DNA of 64,000 nt from Gordionus sp. m RMFG-2023 (GCF_954871325.1 NC_088775.1:72765561-72829560); one strand, 5' to 3'; shown: positions 26,172 to 37,184, numbered from the stretch's first letter. The notes: generated by a model not told the origin, from the sequence alone. A program made the numbers and translations.

Positions 26172-28970
26172 CTAGGAGGGAAATGGGAGTGTTTCGAAGA
26201 AACATTTGTAGTTCCCCTTTAGGATTTCAAATTGGACTTTTTGTTTAAGAGATAGGGACTCGTTTTTGACCCCTGTCCTTAACGAAATTCTTCTACCCAA
26301 TTGATTTAAGAACTTTAGGGATTGGGGACCGGGGTTTCCAAGGACGCTAAAAATAAGGGGAATAAATAAAAAAGAGTTAGGGAGGAATCTATATTTATTA
26401 AACTTATTGGTTTCTTGTAGTTCCAAGGAGTCGGTATTTCCGTTAGCCGGAAAGGAGGTAACACAAGAGACGTCCCAGACAAGTCTTTTGCCGCCGTGCC
26501 AAGACGTTAAAGACATGCCGTCAGGGCGCTTACCGTCAGCATTTAGGAGACCCAATGGCTCCAAGCTATTGGGGAAACCGGCCGAAATCAAGGCTTTGCC
26601 GATTAACCTATTAAGGTTGTCGTGCCTCAGGAAACGGCCACTGACTTTGAGGCACGAGAAACAATGTCTAGAGAAAGGATCAACCTGTTTGTGACAGGCG
26701 GCACAGGTGTCCACAGAAGGGATAAGGCAACCAAGCCTATGGCCAATGGCAGTTTGAAACTCATCGTCTGTGAGTAACGTTTCCTTTTTACCACTCGGAA
26801 TCGCGTCTAGCCATTCATGGCCGTTAGAGTTTTTTTTTGCGTTTCTGAGCAGTTGAAGGTTAGTTAGCTCAGGATACATACAAAGTTTTTCAAACGAGCA
26901 TTGGAGCATAGGGACCAGGAAGCTCTTTAGATGGCAGGAAATTGGCTGCTCGGAGCCTTGGGTGATTAGAGTAAGCCACTCTTGTTTAGCTGAAGATAGA
27001 AGGGGATCGTCCAACTCGATAAGCGAGGAAATGGAATCGGCGAAGGATATTCGAGATGAAAGAAAACACGCAATTGCCATAAGGAAGGGGGGTAACAATC
27101 CCAGTCCACCCTGGTAAGCGGGCATAGAGGCGAGGGACCAATTGAAATCGGAAAAATTTAAGCCTAAAAGGGATTCGATAAAATGTTTAAATTTTAATTC
27201 GAAGACCTTAAGGAGAGTATTGTACTGGAAAACGGGGGAAGATTTAAATAAATGTAAGAATTTAGGTAGAAAAAGACATTTTTTGGTGAGAAAGAAGAAC
27301 TGATGCTTGGGGAGATGAGGAAGATTCTTGAGTGAATTGGAAAGGGAATGGATCAAATCGTCAAAAGTTTTTTGACAAAAGGAGGTTGAAAAACCAATAG
27401 GGGAACCCAAAAGACAGAGTTCCTCGTGCGGAATGATTGTAAAATCTAAGGGAGGAATAAAATCCTTATTGTTGAGGGAGGAAATTTCACACTTTTTCCT
27501 ATTTAGGGAAAGACCAATTTTCGAAGCTTCCATTTCAACGTACTCTATGGCCGACATAACATTGGATAAAGAACCGCCAAAAGAGCCATCGTCGAGATAC
27601 CATAAATTAAGGTCTAATTGGAAATTAGTCTTTAAATTTTTGATCAAATCATGAATCCCTATAGTAAAGAGCAGAGGGCCTAGAGGATCACCTTGCTGTA
27701 TCCCCTCTTCGGAGGATATGGAAAATTCCCCGAATTTGAGTAACGAAGGGAATCCATAACAGGAATTAAGGAAATTCCCATATTTTGGGAAATGGTGTAA
27801 AAAAGATGGTAAGAATGCCCTCCTATGGATGGTGTTGAAGGCATTTCTGAAGTCTAACTTGCAGAAAACCTTATCGGCCTCAGTATTTATAAAAATACGC
27901 GCAACATGTGAGGCCACTTCACACCCACCTCTCACTCCAAATCCTAACTGTGAAGGAAATAAGAAGGAACTAGCCTTAGGCCGAATCCTATTTACGATAG
28001 CCTTGGCGACTAAGCGACGAAAGAATGACCCTATGGCTATGGGTCTAACGCCGCCATCCGGTTTGGTCAGGGAGACAAGACGGGCGCCAAAAATAATAGG
28101 ACGAATGCAAAGGGGAACTTCGCGTACGAGGATATTATTGCACAGTTCGGTTAATGCTTTCAACAAAGGGTCAATGAAGCCACTATCAGGGCATTGAATT
28201 AACTCCACAAAGAAACCAGGTCTGAAGCCGTCCAACCCCCCTGTCGTCCCTTTTTTAAAGGACTTTAAGCACTTAAGTACTTCGTCACAGGTAAAGGGAA
28301 TAGGGGAGGAGGCATGCGGGTGGATGTTAAAAGGGGACGCTCGTGGATGTTTTTCAAGTAGTTGTTTAAATATGGTAACGTTGATAGGTGAAATAGAGTC
28401 ATCGGAAGACAATATTCGGGCCGCACCGCTAATATCTCCAAGATCTAATTTTTCAGAGATCAATTTGTGACGGAAGGAGTTGGGGTTTAAAGCGTACGAA
28501 GGAGAAAATTCATCGATAATTGTATTTCCAAAATTGGAAACTTTTTCCTTAATTAAGGCAGATAAGTTATTTATTTTATTTTTGGGTTTAACTAGGACTC
28601 GAAAACAAAAACTAACCAGGTCTAACCATAATGGTAGTGAGGAGAAATCCGAATTCAAATTATTTATAAGTGACATGAGGAACCTAGAGATAGACTCTCG
28701 GGCGGCTATAGGGATCCTAGAAAGAACAGGGGGCTTATGCGAATTAAGGAATAAATCAACAGAGCTTGAGGAACATGGTGGAATGGGGTCATACGAGTGA
28801 GGAGCGTTAATTAAAGGATCTGGGCCGTAAGAGAGGGGAAATTTTCCAGAATTGTGGCACGCGGGTGAACCATGTTTCCTAAACACGCCATTTAAATTAA
28901 GCGAAACTATTTTTAAGCATACTTGACAACAAGAGTTAACCATGAGATGGCTTTGAAAGGGAGAAAACAC
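26172..28970 (-). CDS. LINE ORF: reverse transcriptase with restriction-like endonuclease
   Basis: This is an uninterrupted 932-codon frame. Residues 14-40 contain a Cys/His cluster (CCQVC...KHGSPACH), probably a nucleic-acid-binding zinc finger. The reverse transcriptase spans about 225-520: KPDGGVRPIAIGSF at 303, catalytic aspartate in KLDFRNAFN (D373), QQGDPLGPLLF at 425, and YLDDG with D460/D461. A connector is followed by a C-terminal restriction-like endonuclease: a CCHC knuckle at 756-773, DGKRPDG (D817) and LVWDV (D833). This architecture defines single-ORF LINEs of the R2/R4/NeSL/HERO/CRE type; the exact clade is unresolved. The frame is open from finger to tail, so the copy is young or recently active. 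It is antisense to the host gene. Upstream sequence (to about 30313) may be its 5' region. The start is the first Met before the finger. Confidence 0.92.
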   Translation of the reverse strand: MFSPFQSHLMVNSCCQVCLKIVSLNLNGVFRKHGSPACHNSGKFPLSYGPDPLINAPHSYDPIPPCSSSSVDLFLNSHKPPVLSRIPIAARESISRFLMSLINNLNSDFSSLPLWLDLVSFCFRVLVKPKNKINNLSALIKEKVSNFGNTIIDEFSPSYALNPNSFRHKLISEKLDLGDISGAARILSSDDSISPINVTIFKQLLEKHPRASPFNIHPHASSPIPFTCDEVLKCLKSFKKGTTGGLDGFRPGFFVELIQCPDSGFIDPLLKALTELCNNILVREVPLCIRPIIFGARLVSLTKPDGGVRPIAIGSFFRRLVAKAIVNRIRPKASSFLFPSQLGFGVRGGCEVASHVARIFINTEADKVFCKLDFRNAFNTIHRRAFLPSFLHHFPKYGNFLNSCYGFPSLLKFGEFSISSEEGIQQGDPLGPLLFTIGIHDLIKNLKTNFQLDLNLWYLDDGSFGGSLSNVMSAIEYVEMEASKIGLSLNRKKCEISSLNNKDFIPPLDFTIIPHEELCLLGSPIGFSTSFCQKTFDDLIHSLSNSLKNLPHLPKHQFFFLTKKCLFLPKFLHLFKSSPVFQYNTLLKVFELKFKHFIESLLGLNFSDFNWSLASMPAYQGGLGLLPPFLMAIACFLSSRISFADSISSLIELDDPLLSSAKQEWLTLITQGSEQPISCHLKSFLVPMLQCSFEKLCMYPELTNLQLLRNAKKNSNGHEWLDAIPSGKKETLLTDDEFQTAIGHRLGCLIPSVDTCAACHKQVDPFSRHCFSCLKVSGRFLRHDNLNRLIGKALISAGFPNSLEPLGLLNADGKRPDGMSLTSWHGGKRLVWDVSCVTSFPANGNTDSLELQETNKFNKYRFLPNSFLFIPLIFSVLGNPGPQSLKFLNQLGRRISLRTGVKNESLSLKQKVQFEILKGNYKCFFETLPFPS

Positions 28971-29592
28971 AAAAAAAAAATATATATATTAACGGATATA
29001 ATTTTGATTGGAAGAAAAAAAAAAAAGATGAAATGGGGAAAAAAAAAATCAAAATTTGGATGAGAGGAAAACCTGATCTATCCTTTCAGAAGTATTATCG
29101 AGATTAGAGGGGTTGGTAAATTTGAAAAAAAAAATAATAATAAATAAACAATAATATTTATAAAATAAGACTAGGTACATAAAGTATAAAAAGTATTATT
29201 ACAAACAAAAAAAAAAAGGGGGGGGGGGGTATAAACAAGAAAAAAGGGGGAAAGAAAAAATCAAAAATTGAAAGAAAAAAGAAAGATTATGAACAATCGA
29301 AATTAGGAGGGTTGGTAAATTTAAAATAATAATAAATTAGATGCATTGGCAAATAAAAAAAAAATAATCGAAAATACTGGTAAACCAAGAAATGCAAAAA
29401 AAAAATTAAACTTTGTCGGGGAAATCTTTAGGGTGTGGAGATGTAAAACGAATTCAAACTTAAGGAAATTTTTCTACGGCCGCAAAATAGGGAAATCTTA
29501 AGGTTGTCTTAGAACTATTCGTTACACAAAAGAAGTTAAGCGCTTCTACTATTTGAAAAAGAAAGTTTTGATAGGACAAGCCTCCCTCAATA
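28971..29592. other. A-rich, poly-A/poly-G tracts upstream of the LINE ORF
   Basis: Non-coding, with long A runs and a G run near 29219-29230. It probably belongs to the 5' region of the minus-strand LINE. I see no gene. Confidence 0.4.
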
Positions 29593-30313
29593 GTGCTTTA
29601 AGCGAATGTTGATATGTAGTTGGAAGAGCGATAATTGATTATTTAGAATATGTCGGCATAATATTATATCATCTTTGAAGAGTGTAGATTATTATATTTT
29701 AGAAATCGACATTTTAATTGGACAAGATGTCTTTTTTTTGGGAGAATTGAAAAGGGACGATATTTTCCGTGAATGGAGAGAACATTATCTACGACCTTAT
29801 ATAAGAAATTGTTGGAGAAAATCATCGTAGGAAAGAATAGTCAATTTCGATAACTATGACCGGGCATTAGTAGAGGCTCAGGGAATAAGAAAATCCAGAA
29901 AATATAAAAACCGGAAGATGAGATATGCTCAAAAATAAATAAAATATTGTTTTTTATTTTTTTTTTATTGCTCGAAAATTGTGCTTTCCGCGAATGTTGA
30001 TAAGTAGTTGGAAGAGCAATAATTGATTATTTCGAATATGTTGGTATAATATTATATAATCTTTGAAGAGTGTAGATTATTATATTTTAGAAATCGACAT
30101 TTTAATTGGACAAGATGTCTTCTTTTTTCTTTTTTTGGAGAATTGAAAAGGGACGATATTTTCCGTGAATGGAGAGGACATTATCTACGACCTTATATAA
30201 GAAATTGTTGGAGAAAATCATCGTAGGAAAGAATAGTCAATTTCGATAACTATGATCGGGCATTAGTAGAGGCTCAGGGAATAAGAAAATCCAGAAAATA
30301 TAAAAACCGGAAG
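29593..30313. repeat. tandem duplication, two copies of about 330 bp
   Basis: 29593-29917 and 29981-30313 are nearly identical: both start gtgcttt..gcgaatgttgat and end aaaatataaaaaccggaag. They are separated by a 63-bp AT-rich spacer. Few substitutions and a small poly-T length change separate them, so the duplication is recent. The copies sit upstream (5') of the minus-strand LINE ORF, a position where some LINE families carry repeated 5' units. They may instead be an unrelated local duplication. Confidence 0.85.
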
Positions 30314-31810
30314 TCTATTTATTATCTTTATACATGTTATCAAGATATAAAATATAATAAATTACTTGTATATACATTAATATAAAAGCATGGTAGAATA
30401 ATTTATTCCAAACAAGTATAAGAATTATTTATAAAAGTAGACATATAGTTGATATTCCTCTATTATACAGAATTAGTTACAAAATACTAGGTAAAATTCC
30501 ACTTTTACAGACATATTTGACAGTTAGAGAATATATTACAGTTAATATTTTAACAAATTTTACTAATTAATGCTCTTGATAATAAATATAGCAACAATTT
30601 GCATGCAATTATTTAACGCCATCTATTTATTTTAAATTAAAAAAATTAATCTTCATATTATTCATCCCACAATGTCTTTAAAAGATATTTTCTGATTCCT
30701 TATCAATTTTTTTAGTTTTCTGTAAAATATATAATTCGTTAAATTGGTAAAAATTATGATATTTGATAAAATTAGATATACTGTAAATCTACGACATATA
30801 ATTCCACTGTTTGTATTGAGCTTTAATTTTTTTTATTTAATTTATGATTTATTTTATCAATAGTCTTATAATTATATTTTACTTTTATTAAGATAAATAA
30901 ATTAAAATTACTCACTTTATAAAAAATTATATTTGATATATTATATTATTTAGTAATTTTATGGATCTATTATTAATAATTATAATACATTTCACTTTTG
31001 TCTAAGACTTATCTTTGGCTTATATTCCATTTCTTAAACATTTTTGGTTCACTTTTTTTATATATAAATGCTTTTTTCCAAAAATTTATAAATTATGATG
31101 AATAGTTTTATAAAAAAAATATCAACTTTTACATTCTTTCTTTCAAATTATTGTTTAAGATATATGCATACATTTTTGGAGGTCAGGGATTGGAAGGAGG
31201 ACTAAGGGGGATAATTTTTAATAGCTTAAAATGATATTCACAAAAGTGATAAATTTCTGTAGGGGGGAGAATTTCCCCTTGCCCCCGTTTGCTCTCCCCC
31301 CCTGGCTATGCCTATGTTGATATGATTCAATTATTTATTAAAAGATATGTAAATTTTTAATTGTATTTATTATTTTATATTACCTTTCAGTTATTAAACT
31401 TTGAACCTATTATTTGATATTGGTTATATCAAAAATTTATTTATATACTTAATAAATACATATATGTTGTAAATAATTGTATCATTAATAAAAACCAATA
31501 TTAATTTTTATTTTGAAAGATAATTTTTCTAAAAAATATATATAAATTATTATATTTGAGTTATATAATAAAATTGTAATGGAAATAATATATCTTTTAA
31601 AAGTAGGAATAGGTATATTTTATTAATAACTCTAGGGTTTTCATTTTCTTTGTTGGCATTATCTTGATCTAGCTATTAAATAAATATCAAATAATAGTAA
31701 TAATGTACAGAAATTATAGTATCATCAAATGAAAGCAATTTCAATATTTTGCCCAATATTTAAATCCTTTAGTGGGTTATCAATTTCATTAAGGTATTGT
31801 GCAGCCTATA

Positions 31811-34800
31811 GGGTCATTCCATGTCAAATGAGCAAAAAAATCAAGATTTTCGGCCGACCCCTTTCAATTTTGATAAAAAGTTGTAGACTGGTTATATATG
31901 TTTCCATTAGATTATAAACAAAATTTTAGCGCATTAGCAACTATATTAACGGAGATAATCGGAGTTAAAGGTCCAAAAAACGCCTTTATTTCCTTTTTAC
32001 TGATGTTAAATAATTAGTTTTTAATTTAAAACTAATTATGATCAAATATTGAATCTAATATCAATAGCTAGTTAATAATTGATAATTATGGCGAAAACAT
32101 CAAAAATAATTTTTTTTAAAATATGGGTCATCTTATGGTCAGTTGAAAACTTGAAATTAATATTTCGAAATGTATATGATCTCCGATTTTTAATTTTTAA
32201 GAAATATTATCCGTTTACTATTTTTTTAATAATTTCTTTAACAATTAGCATGGCTGGATATTTATTTAAAAAAATATTGCGATTTTTATACTTTAAAAAA
32301 AATAGATGGCGCTATATATAATAGTTTTAATATGTTAAAATTCATTTTTTTTATTGATTAAAAATATTTTAATGTAAATATATCATAAAATTCGATTATA
32401 TAACTTTGTAAACCTTATTCCCCTGAGATATTCGCAGGATAAAAAATTTTAATAATTTTTTTAATATTTCATTGTAAATTAAAATAATTAAAAAATCGGA
32501 CTAGCAAACGAACAAAAAAGCAGGATTAAAGGGGTGCAGAAAAATTATTAAGGGAAAAATCGAAAATCGCATTAATTACCAGGCCTACCCCCAACCCCCT
32601 ATCCACCCCCTCCCCAGACTAAGTCATACCCATTAAGACCAAGAATGTTATGAAATTGTCATTATCTTACATTATTAAAATAACCAGAGATAAAGAAAAT
32701 TTCAAAGATTTTGAAAAATTTTTTAAGCAATAAAAATAACAAAATTATAGTTCTGATGAAATAAGCCGACTCATGCCTGGAATAAAAGATTGTGTATCTG
32801 TTAAAGGCGAGAAAGAATTAGCCAAGATTTATATTTAATAATCTTAAAGAAATATTCAAGATGTTTAAGGAAGAATACCCAAGTATATCAATTGGATTCC
32901 CTAAATTTGCCGAACTTAGACCAAAAAACTGAATTTTAGTTGGATGGCACACACACTGTTTGTGTCTGCGCCATTCATCAGAATGTGAAATTAATGACAA
33001 ATGTAATAGCTGAAATTACAGCAGGAGAAGATTACTGTATAAATTCTTATAACAATCTTTTGGCGCAAATTATTTATAATCCATCTCAGCCAAAATGTTA
33101 TTTAACAAATTGTGATCAATGCCCTGGTATAGAATCTCTTATGGGCCAATTATACGAATTGTTTCAGAGAAATCGTATAGAATATGTCACGTTTAAACAA
33201 TAGATCACGGTGGATAGAGCAAATCTTGAAACTATTATAAAGTCCATTGATGGTTTCATCAAATATCTATTATAAAAAGTTCAAATTTTACTGCATCACT
33301 CGTTTATAGCTAAACACAAAGTTTATTTTTGAAGAATTCCAAAGAAAATTTAAAAGATGAGGAATTTTTAACAATTCTAGATTATTCTGAAAATTATTCC
33401 TTCATTTTACAAGATGAAGTTCAGGGATTTCATTGGAACAATGTGCAGGCCACTATACATCCATTTGTAGCATATTATAAATCTGGAGAAGAATTAAAAA
33501 ATATAAATTTTGTTATTTTGTCCGAATCATTAAGCCATAATACTAGTGCAGTCCACCTTTATCAAAAAAAATTCATTAAATTCTTAACAGCCAAATTTCA
33601 TTCTAAACCATAAAAATTAATATATTTTTCGGATGAAGCCGCGTCTCAATACAAGAATCGCAAAAATTTTCTGAACATATGCCTTCATAAATACGATTTT
33701 AATATTCCTGCCGAATAGCATTTCTTTGTCACTGCTCACGGCAAAAATGCATGTGACGGTATCGGAGGAACTGTCAAAAGATTAGTTGCCAGAGCTAGTC
33801 TTCAAAGGCCAAATAAAAATCAAATCCTAACCATTAGAATTATATAATTATGCTAAAGAAAATATTAATATTCAATTTGAATATGTATCCAATCAAGAAT
33901 ATATCGAAGAGGAATTAGCCCTTCGTAAAAGATTTAATTCTGCACTGCCCATACATGGTACCCAAAAAATTCACGGGATTATTCCCATTGATCAAAATAA
34001 ACTAAAAACCAAAATATATTCTAATTCCAAAAAATATAATATAAAACAAGTTCCGTTTTTAAATAAGAAAAATTATATTTTAAAATATTAATGAATATAT
34101 AACATGTGTATATGATGATAAATGGTGGTTAGGATATATAATCGATAAAAGTTATACAAATGAAGAAGTAAAAATCCGATTTTTACACCCTTGTGGACCT
34201 TCAGCCTCATTTAAATTTCCTCTGAAAGATAATATTTTAGTGTTGCCTAAATCTCATATTCTCTCGCTGGTCAATCCTTCTACTCCCACCAGTCGAACAT
34301 ATATATTATCTCCTGAAGAATCTCACAAGCTAGCCAGGCTTTGTATTCCTTTAGATGAAGTAAGATTTAATTAATTTATAAACTATCTTAATTAGGCAAA
34401 ATTTGTGAAGATTTTAAAAATTTATGATCTGAATTACAAATAATATATATAATGCACATTGTAATCGATTTAGTATGATATATATACATTAAAATATTTT
34501 TAATCAATAAAAAAATAAATTTTAACATATTAAAACTATTATATATAGCGCCATCTATTTCTTCTAAAGTATAATAATCCCAATATTTTTTTAAATAAAT
34601 ACCCAGCCATACTGATTGTCGAATAAATTATTAAAAAAATAGTAAACGGATAATAATTTTTAAAAAAATTAAAAATCGGAGATCATATGCATTTCGAAAT
34701 ATTAATTTCAAGTTTTCAACTGACCATAAGATGACCCATATTTTATCAAAAATTAATTTTGATGTTTTGGCCATAATCATCAATTATTAACTTGGCTATT

Positions 34801-35042
34801 GATATTAGATTCAATATTTGATCATATTTAGTTTTAAATTAAAAACTAATTATTTAACATCAGTAAAAAGCAAAAAAAGACGTTTTTTGGACCTTTAACT
34901 GCGAATATCTCCGCTAATATAGTTTCTAATGCGCTAAAATTTTGTTTATAATCTAATGGGAACATATATAACCAGCCTACGAATTTTTATCGAAATCGAA
35001 AGGGGTCGGCCGAAAAGTGATTGATTTGACATGGAATGACCC
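31811..35042 (+). mobile_element. long-TIR DNA transposon, copy 3 (most complete)
   Basis: GGGTCATTCCATGTCAAATG opens and its inverse closes the element. The flanks are TATA on both sides (31807-31810 and 35043-35046), consistent with a 4-bp target duplication, although TATA is palindromic and a TA duplication cannot be excluded. The TIRs extend about 600 bp and share AATAGATGGCGCT with copy 2. The transposase is the best preserved of the three. Removing the element restores a SINE directly next to its own target duplication, which proves the boundaries. A Sola-type superfamily is my tentative assignment. Confidence 0.9.
32640..34375 (+). pseudogene. transposase of long-TIR transposon copy 3, decayed
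   Basis: Order of recognisable parts: a lead-in segment (LMPGIKDCVSVKG), then HTVCVCAIHQNVKLM at about 32950-32995 and a cysteine segment CYLTNCDQCPG with QLYELF (33100-33160). Next come the central core LDYSENYSFILQDEVQGFHW and NNVQATIHPFVAYYK (33380-33485), LIYFSDEAASQYKNRKNF, and HFFVTAHGKNACDGIGGTVK (to about 33780). The C-terminal tail has WWLGYI, FLHPCGPSASF and a TSRTYILSPEES motif (34120-34330). Several stops and frameshifts break it. The conserved acidic and His residues in FHW, FSDEA and HGKNACDG are candidates for the active site (inference). Proteins of this type occur as uncharacterised repeats in many invertebrate genomes. Confidence 0.8.
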
Positions 35043-35046
35043 TATA

Positions 35047-35675
35047 CTTCTTTTTTTCCTTTTTGCTTTAACTTTTTTTGGTGGTAAGCTCCTTCACTAT
35101 CTATCTCCACTTTAATATTACTCTATTTTTATCTAATTTATATTGTATTTCTGATCGATTTCATTGTATCGATCACCGGTTATCGTTATCGAGGCCAAAG
35201 TATCTTGATCTCTCACCGGTGTATCAAATCAATATCGATCAGATATCCCACCGGAGTATTCCTCACACCGAATTATCAAATCGACAGATATCCCAATCCT
35301 GATCTCCCACTGGAGTATCAATCTCGATGGATCTCCCACCGGAGTATCGTTATCAAGTCCATTGTATTGGTAGACATTGAGCTTGAGCGGCCCCCGAGGT
35401 CACCATCATCCCAGCGCTGGCCAAGAAATCGTTATCATCTGACCCACGAATTCAGCTAACGTCTTTTTTGGTTTATTGGACAAGTATCCTAGCACCCGGC
35501 TGTCCAAGACTGTCGGTGACCTGGGTGGCATTTCTCGGCTCAGAAATTTATCATATATGTCTAAAGCCATCCATCATCGAAGAAAAACCAGAAAATTTTT
35601 AGTTGCTTACCAGGATTGAACTTGGGACCTTCGGTTCACAAGCATACATCACACACCACTGGGTCACCCCGGCGA
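35047..35675 (-). mobile_element. tRNA-derived SINE with 16-bp target duplication
   Basis: Read on the minus strand, the 5' head (35675 leftward) is tRNA-like: box A TGACCCAGTGGTG (35653-35665) and box B AAGTTCAATCC (35613-35623). This is followed by a roughly 450-bp body and an A-rich tail (the T-rich run at 35047-35075 on the + strand). TATTGTGCAGCCTATA is exact at 31795-31810 and 35676-35691, the target duplication once the long-TIR element is taken out. The promoter would be for Pol III, internal. It is longer than a usual SINE, and the body includes the satellite-like repeats described separately. Confidence 0.85.
35155..35370. repeat. short tandem units inside the SINE body
   Basis: About five imperfect copies of a unit near gatctcccaccggagtatca (variants ctcaccggtgtatcaaatc and atcccaccggagtattcc) occur at irregular 30-45 bp spacing, together with tcgatc/gatatc strings. 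The region is markedly richer in C and G than its surroundings. Confidence 0.75.
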
Positions 35676-36257
35676 TATTGTGCAGCCTATATATAATTTA
35701 TTAAATTTAGCCTTTAAAGCGAAAAATTTCTTCTTCACGATCATAATTCAGATTATTGTTTTTCCAATTTCCTCCCAAATTTCCTATTTTCTACAGAATC
35801 TCTGAATTTTAAGTCATTTTTGCACCAGAGGTTCCTGTGCACCCTCATGCTTTCCATAAAATTATATTCTGACACTAAAAAATATATTAATATAAAAGGC
35901 TATAATCGTTTGGGTTAGTAAATTTATAAAAATTAACATCATTAAAAATTGTACTTACTAATTTTTTTATAAAAATTTCACAAATAAATTATTTATTTTT
36001 ATTTTGAAATTATTTATTCTGCACTAAATTAACAAAAAAGTTAACTAATAATATATTTAAAAATGTTTGAAAAATATATAATAATACTATAAAAAAAAAG
36101 AACGGAGATGGTGTGACGCAGGGAAACAAAAATGAAAAAGGGACGTAAGTGTTGTCTAGGATAGCTCTTTAGCTAGAAGACTACCATTGAAACTGATATA
36201 ATTAGCTTTGAGAATCGCTATGGATAAACGTTGACGATGAAAAAAACCCTCTCGAGG

Positions 36258-36851
36258 TTATTCTGAGAGTTTGTGTGATCCTAAGTTTTTGAAAAATGCT
36301 AAGGCGAGTTTGCCGAAGGTGCCAAGAGTGGTTGATATGATTGGGATGAAGCAATGATCGTTCATTATTTCTGTGTATTTAGAAGTTAAGTTGTTCCTTC
36401 TGAGGATGTTGATGGCGTGGTTGGATGGGGCCAAGGGGTCAATACAGGAATAGTCCCATACCAAAAGTTGGCCTCTCCTCCATGGGATTTGAGAGATCCC
36501 GTCAAGACGTTTACCGTCAGATCTAAAAAGACCCTGTGGTTCTAGAGTGGAAGGAATTTGGGCGGATTTCAGTGCATGTTGGATGATTGTATTACATTGC
36601 TTGTGTCTGATGAATCGTCCATTGCAGGAGCGACAATGTAAACTATGTCTACCCTTCGAGTCAACTGGCGAGTTGCACCCTGAGCAGATGTGAGGGTGAG
36701 TGATGGAACAATTTAGACGAATGCCGATGGCGTGGGTAAATTCATTGTTGGATAGTTGAAGCTGTAGATTGGTAGATGGGATGGCCTCAAGAAACTCATG
36801 TCCCGTACCATTGAGCAGGGAAGAGAATAGGGTGCGGTCGGTAGATTGCAT
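36258..36851 (-). pseudogene. endonuclease-domain fragment of a second restriction-like-endonuclease LINE
   Basis: This 197-codon open stretch aligns with residues about 705-895 of the LINE ORF at 26172-28970: FLEAIPS, a CCHC knuckle (CSGCNSPVDSKGRHSLHC), the RHKQCN...ALKSAQIPS segment, [12 protein letters not shown] and LVWDYSC. The catalytic-region RPDG reads RLDG here. It lacks the reverse transcriptase, so it is 5'-truncated, and sequence divergence from the complete copy shows it comes from another subfamily. Its upstream end coincides with a palindromic duplication. Confidence 0.85.
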
Positions 36852-37184
36852 GCTAGATAAACAATGAATTTACCCACGCCATCGGCATTCGTCTAAATTG
36901 TTCCATCACTCACCCTCACATCTGCTCAGGGTGCAACTCGCCAGTTGACTCGAAGGGTAGACATAGTTTACATTGTCGCTCCTGCAATGGACGATTCATC
37001 AGACACAAGCAATGTAATACAATCATCCAACATGCACTGAAATCCGCCCAAATTCCTTCCACTCTAGAGCCATAGGGTCTTTTTAGATCTGACGGTAAAC
37101 GTCCTGACGGGATCTCAATCCCATGGAGGAGAGGCCAACTTTTGGTATGGGACTATTCCTGTATTGACCCCTTGGCCCCATCCA
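36423..37184. repeat. large inverted repeat (palindrome) made from LINE endonuclease sequence
   Basis: 36423-36749 and 36863-37184 are inverted copies of about 325 bp, separated by about 113 bp. Identity is high, with a few substitutions and one small indel block (near 36483 against 37115). Both arms carry the same part of the LINE coding region, one on each strand. In a transcript the pair would fold into a long hairpin. Confidence 0.9.

Larger units (their letters stand above)
25781..31318. repeat. inverted GGCGTAGCCAGG patches around the LINE
   Basis: TATAGGCGTAGCCAGG followed by a G run opens near 25780. Near 31300-31318 the inverse (CCTGGCTATGCCTATG, preceded by C runs) occurs. The sides are GATATA and GATATG. 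This may be a TIR pair of a DNA transposon into which the LINE later jumped, or two independent copies of a common repeat end. About 30320-31250 within it has no recognisable content except an isolated AACGCCATCTATTT near 30615, a motif found in the TIRs of the long-TIR elements. Confidence 0.45.

Noticed and set aside
26407-28800. Several plus-strand open frames of 73-122 codons opposite the LINE
   Set aside because: They are antisense shadows of the 932-codon LINE frame.
35595-35675. Genuine tRNA gene
   Set aside because: Only boxes A and B and part of the cloverleaf are tRNA-like; continuous with a SINE body and bounded by a target duplication.
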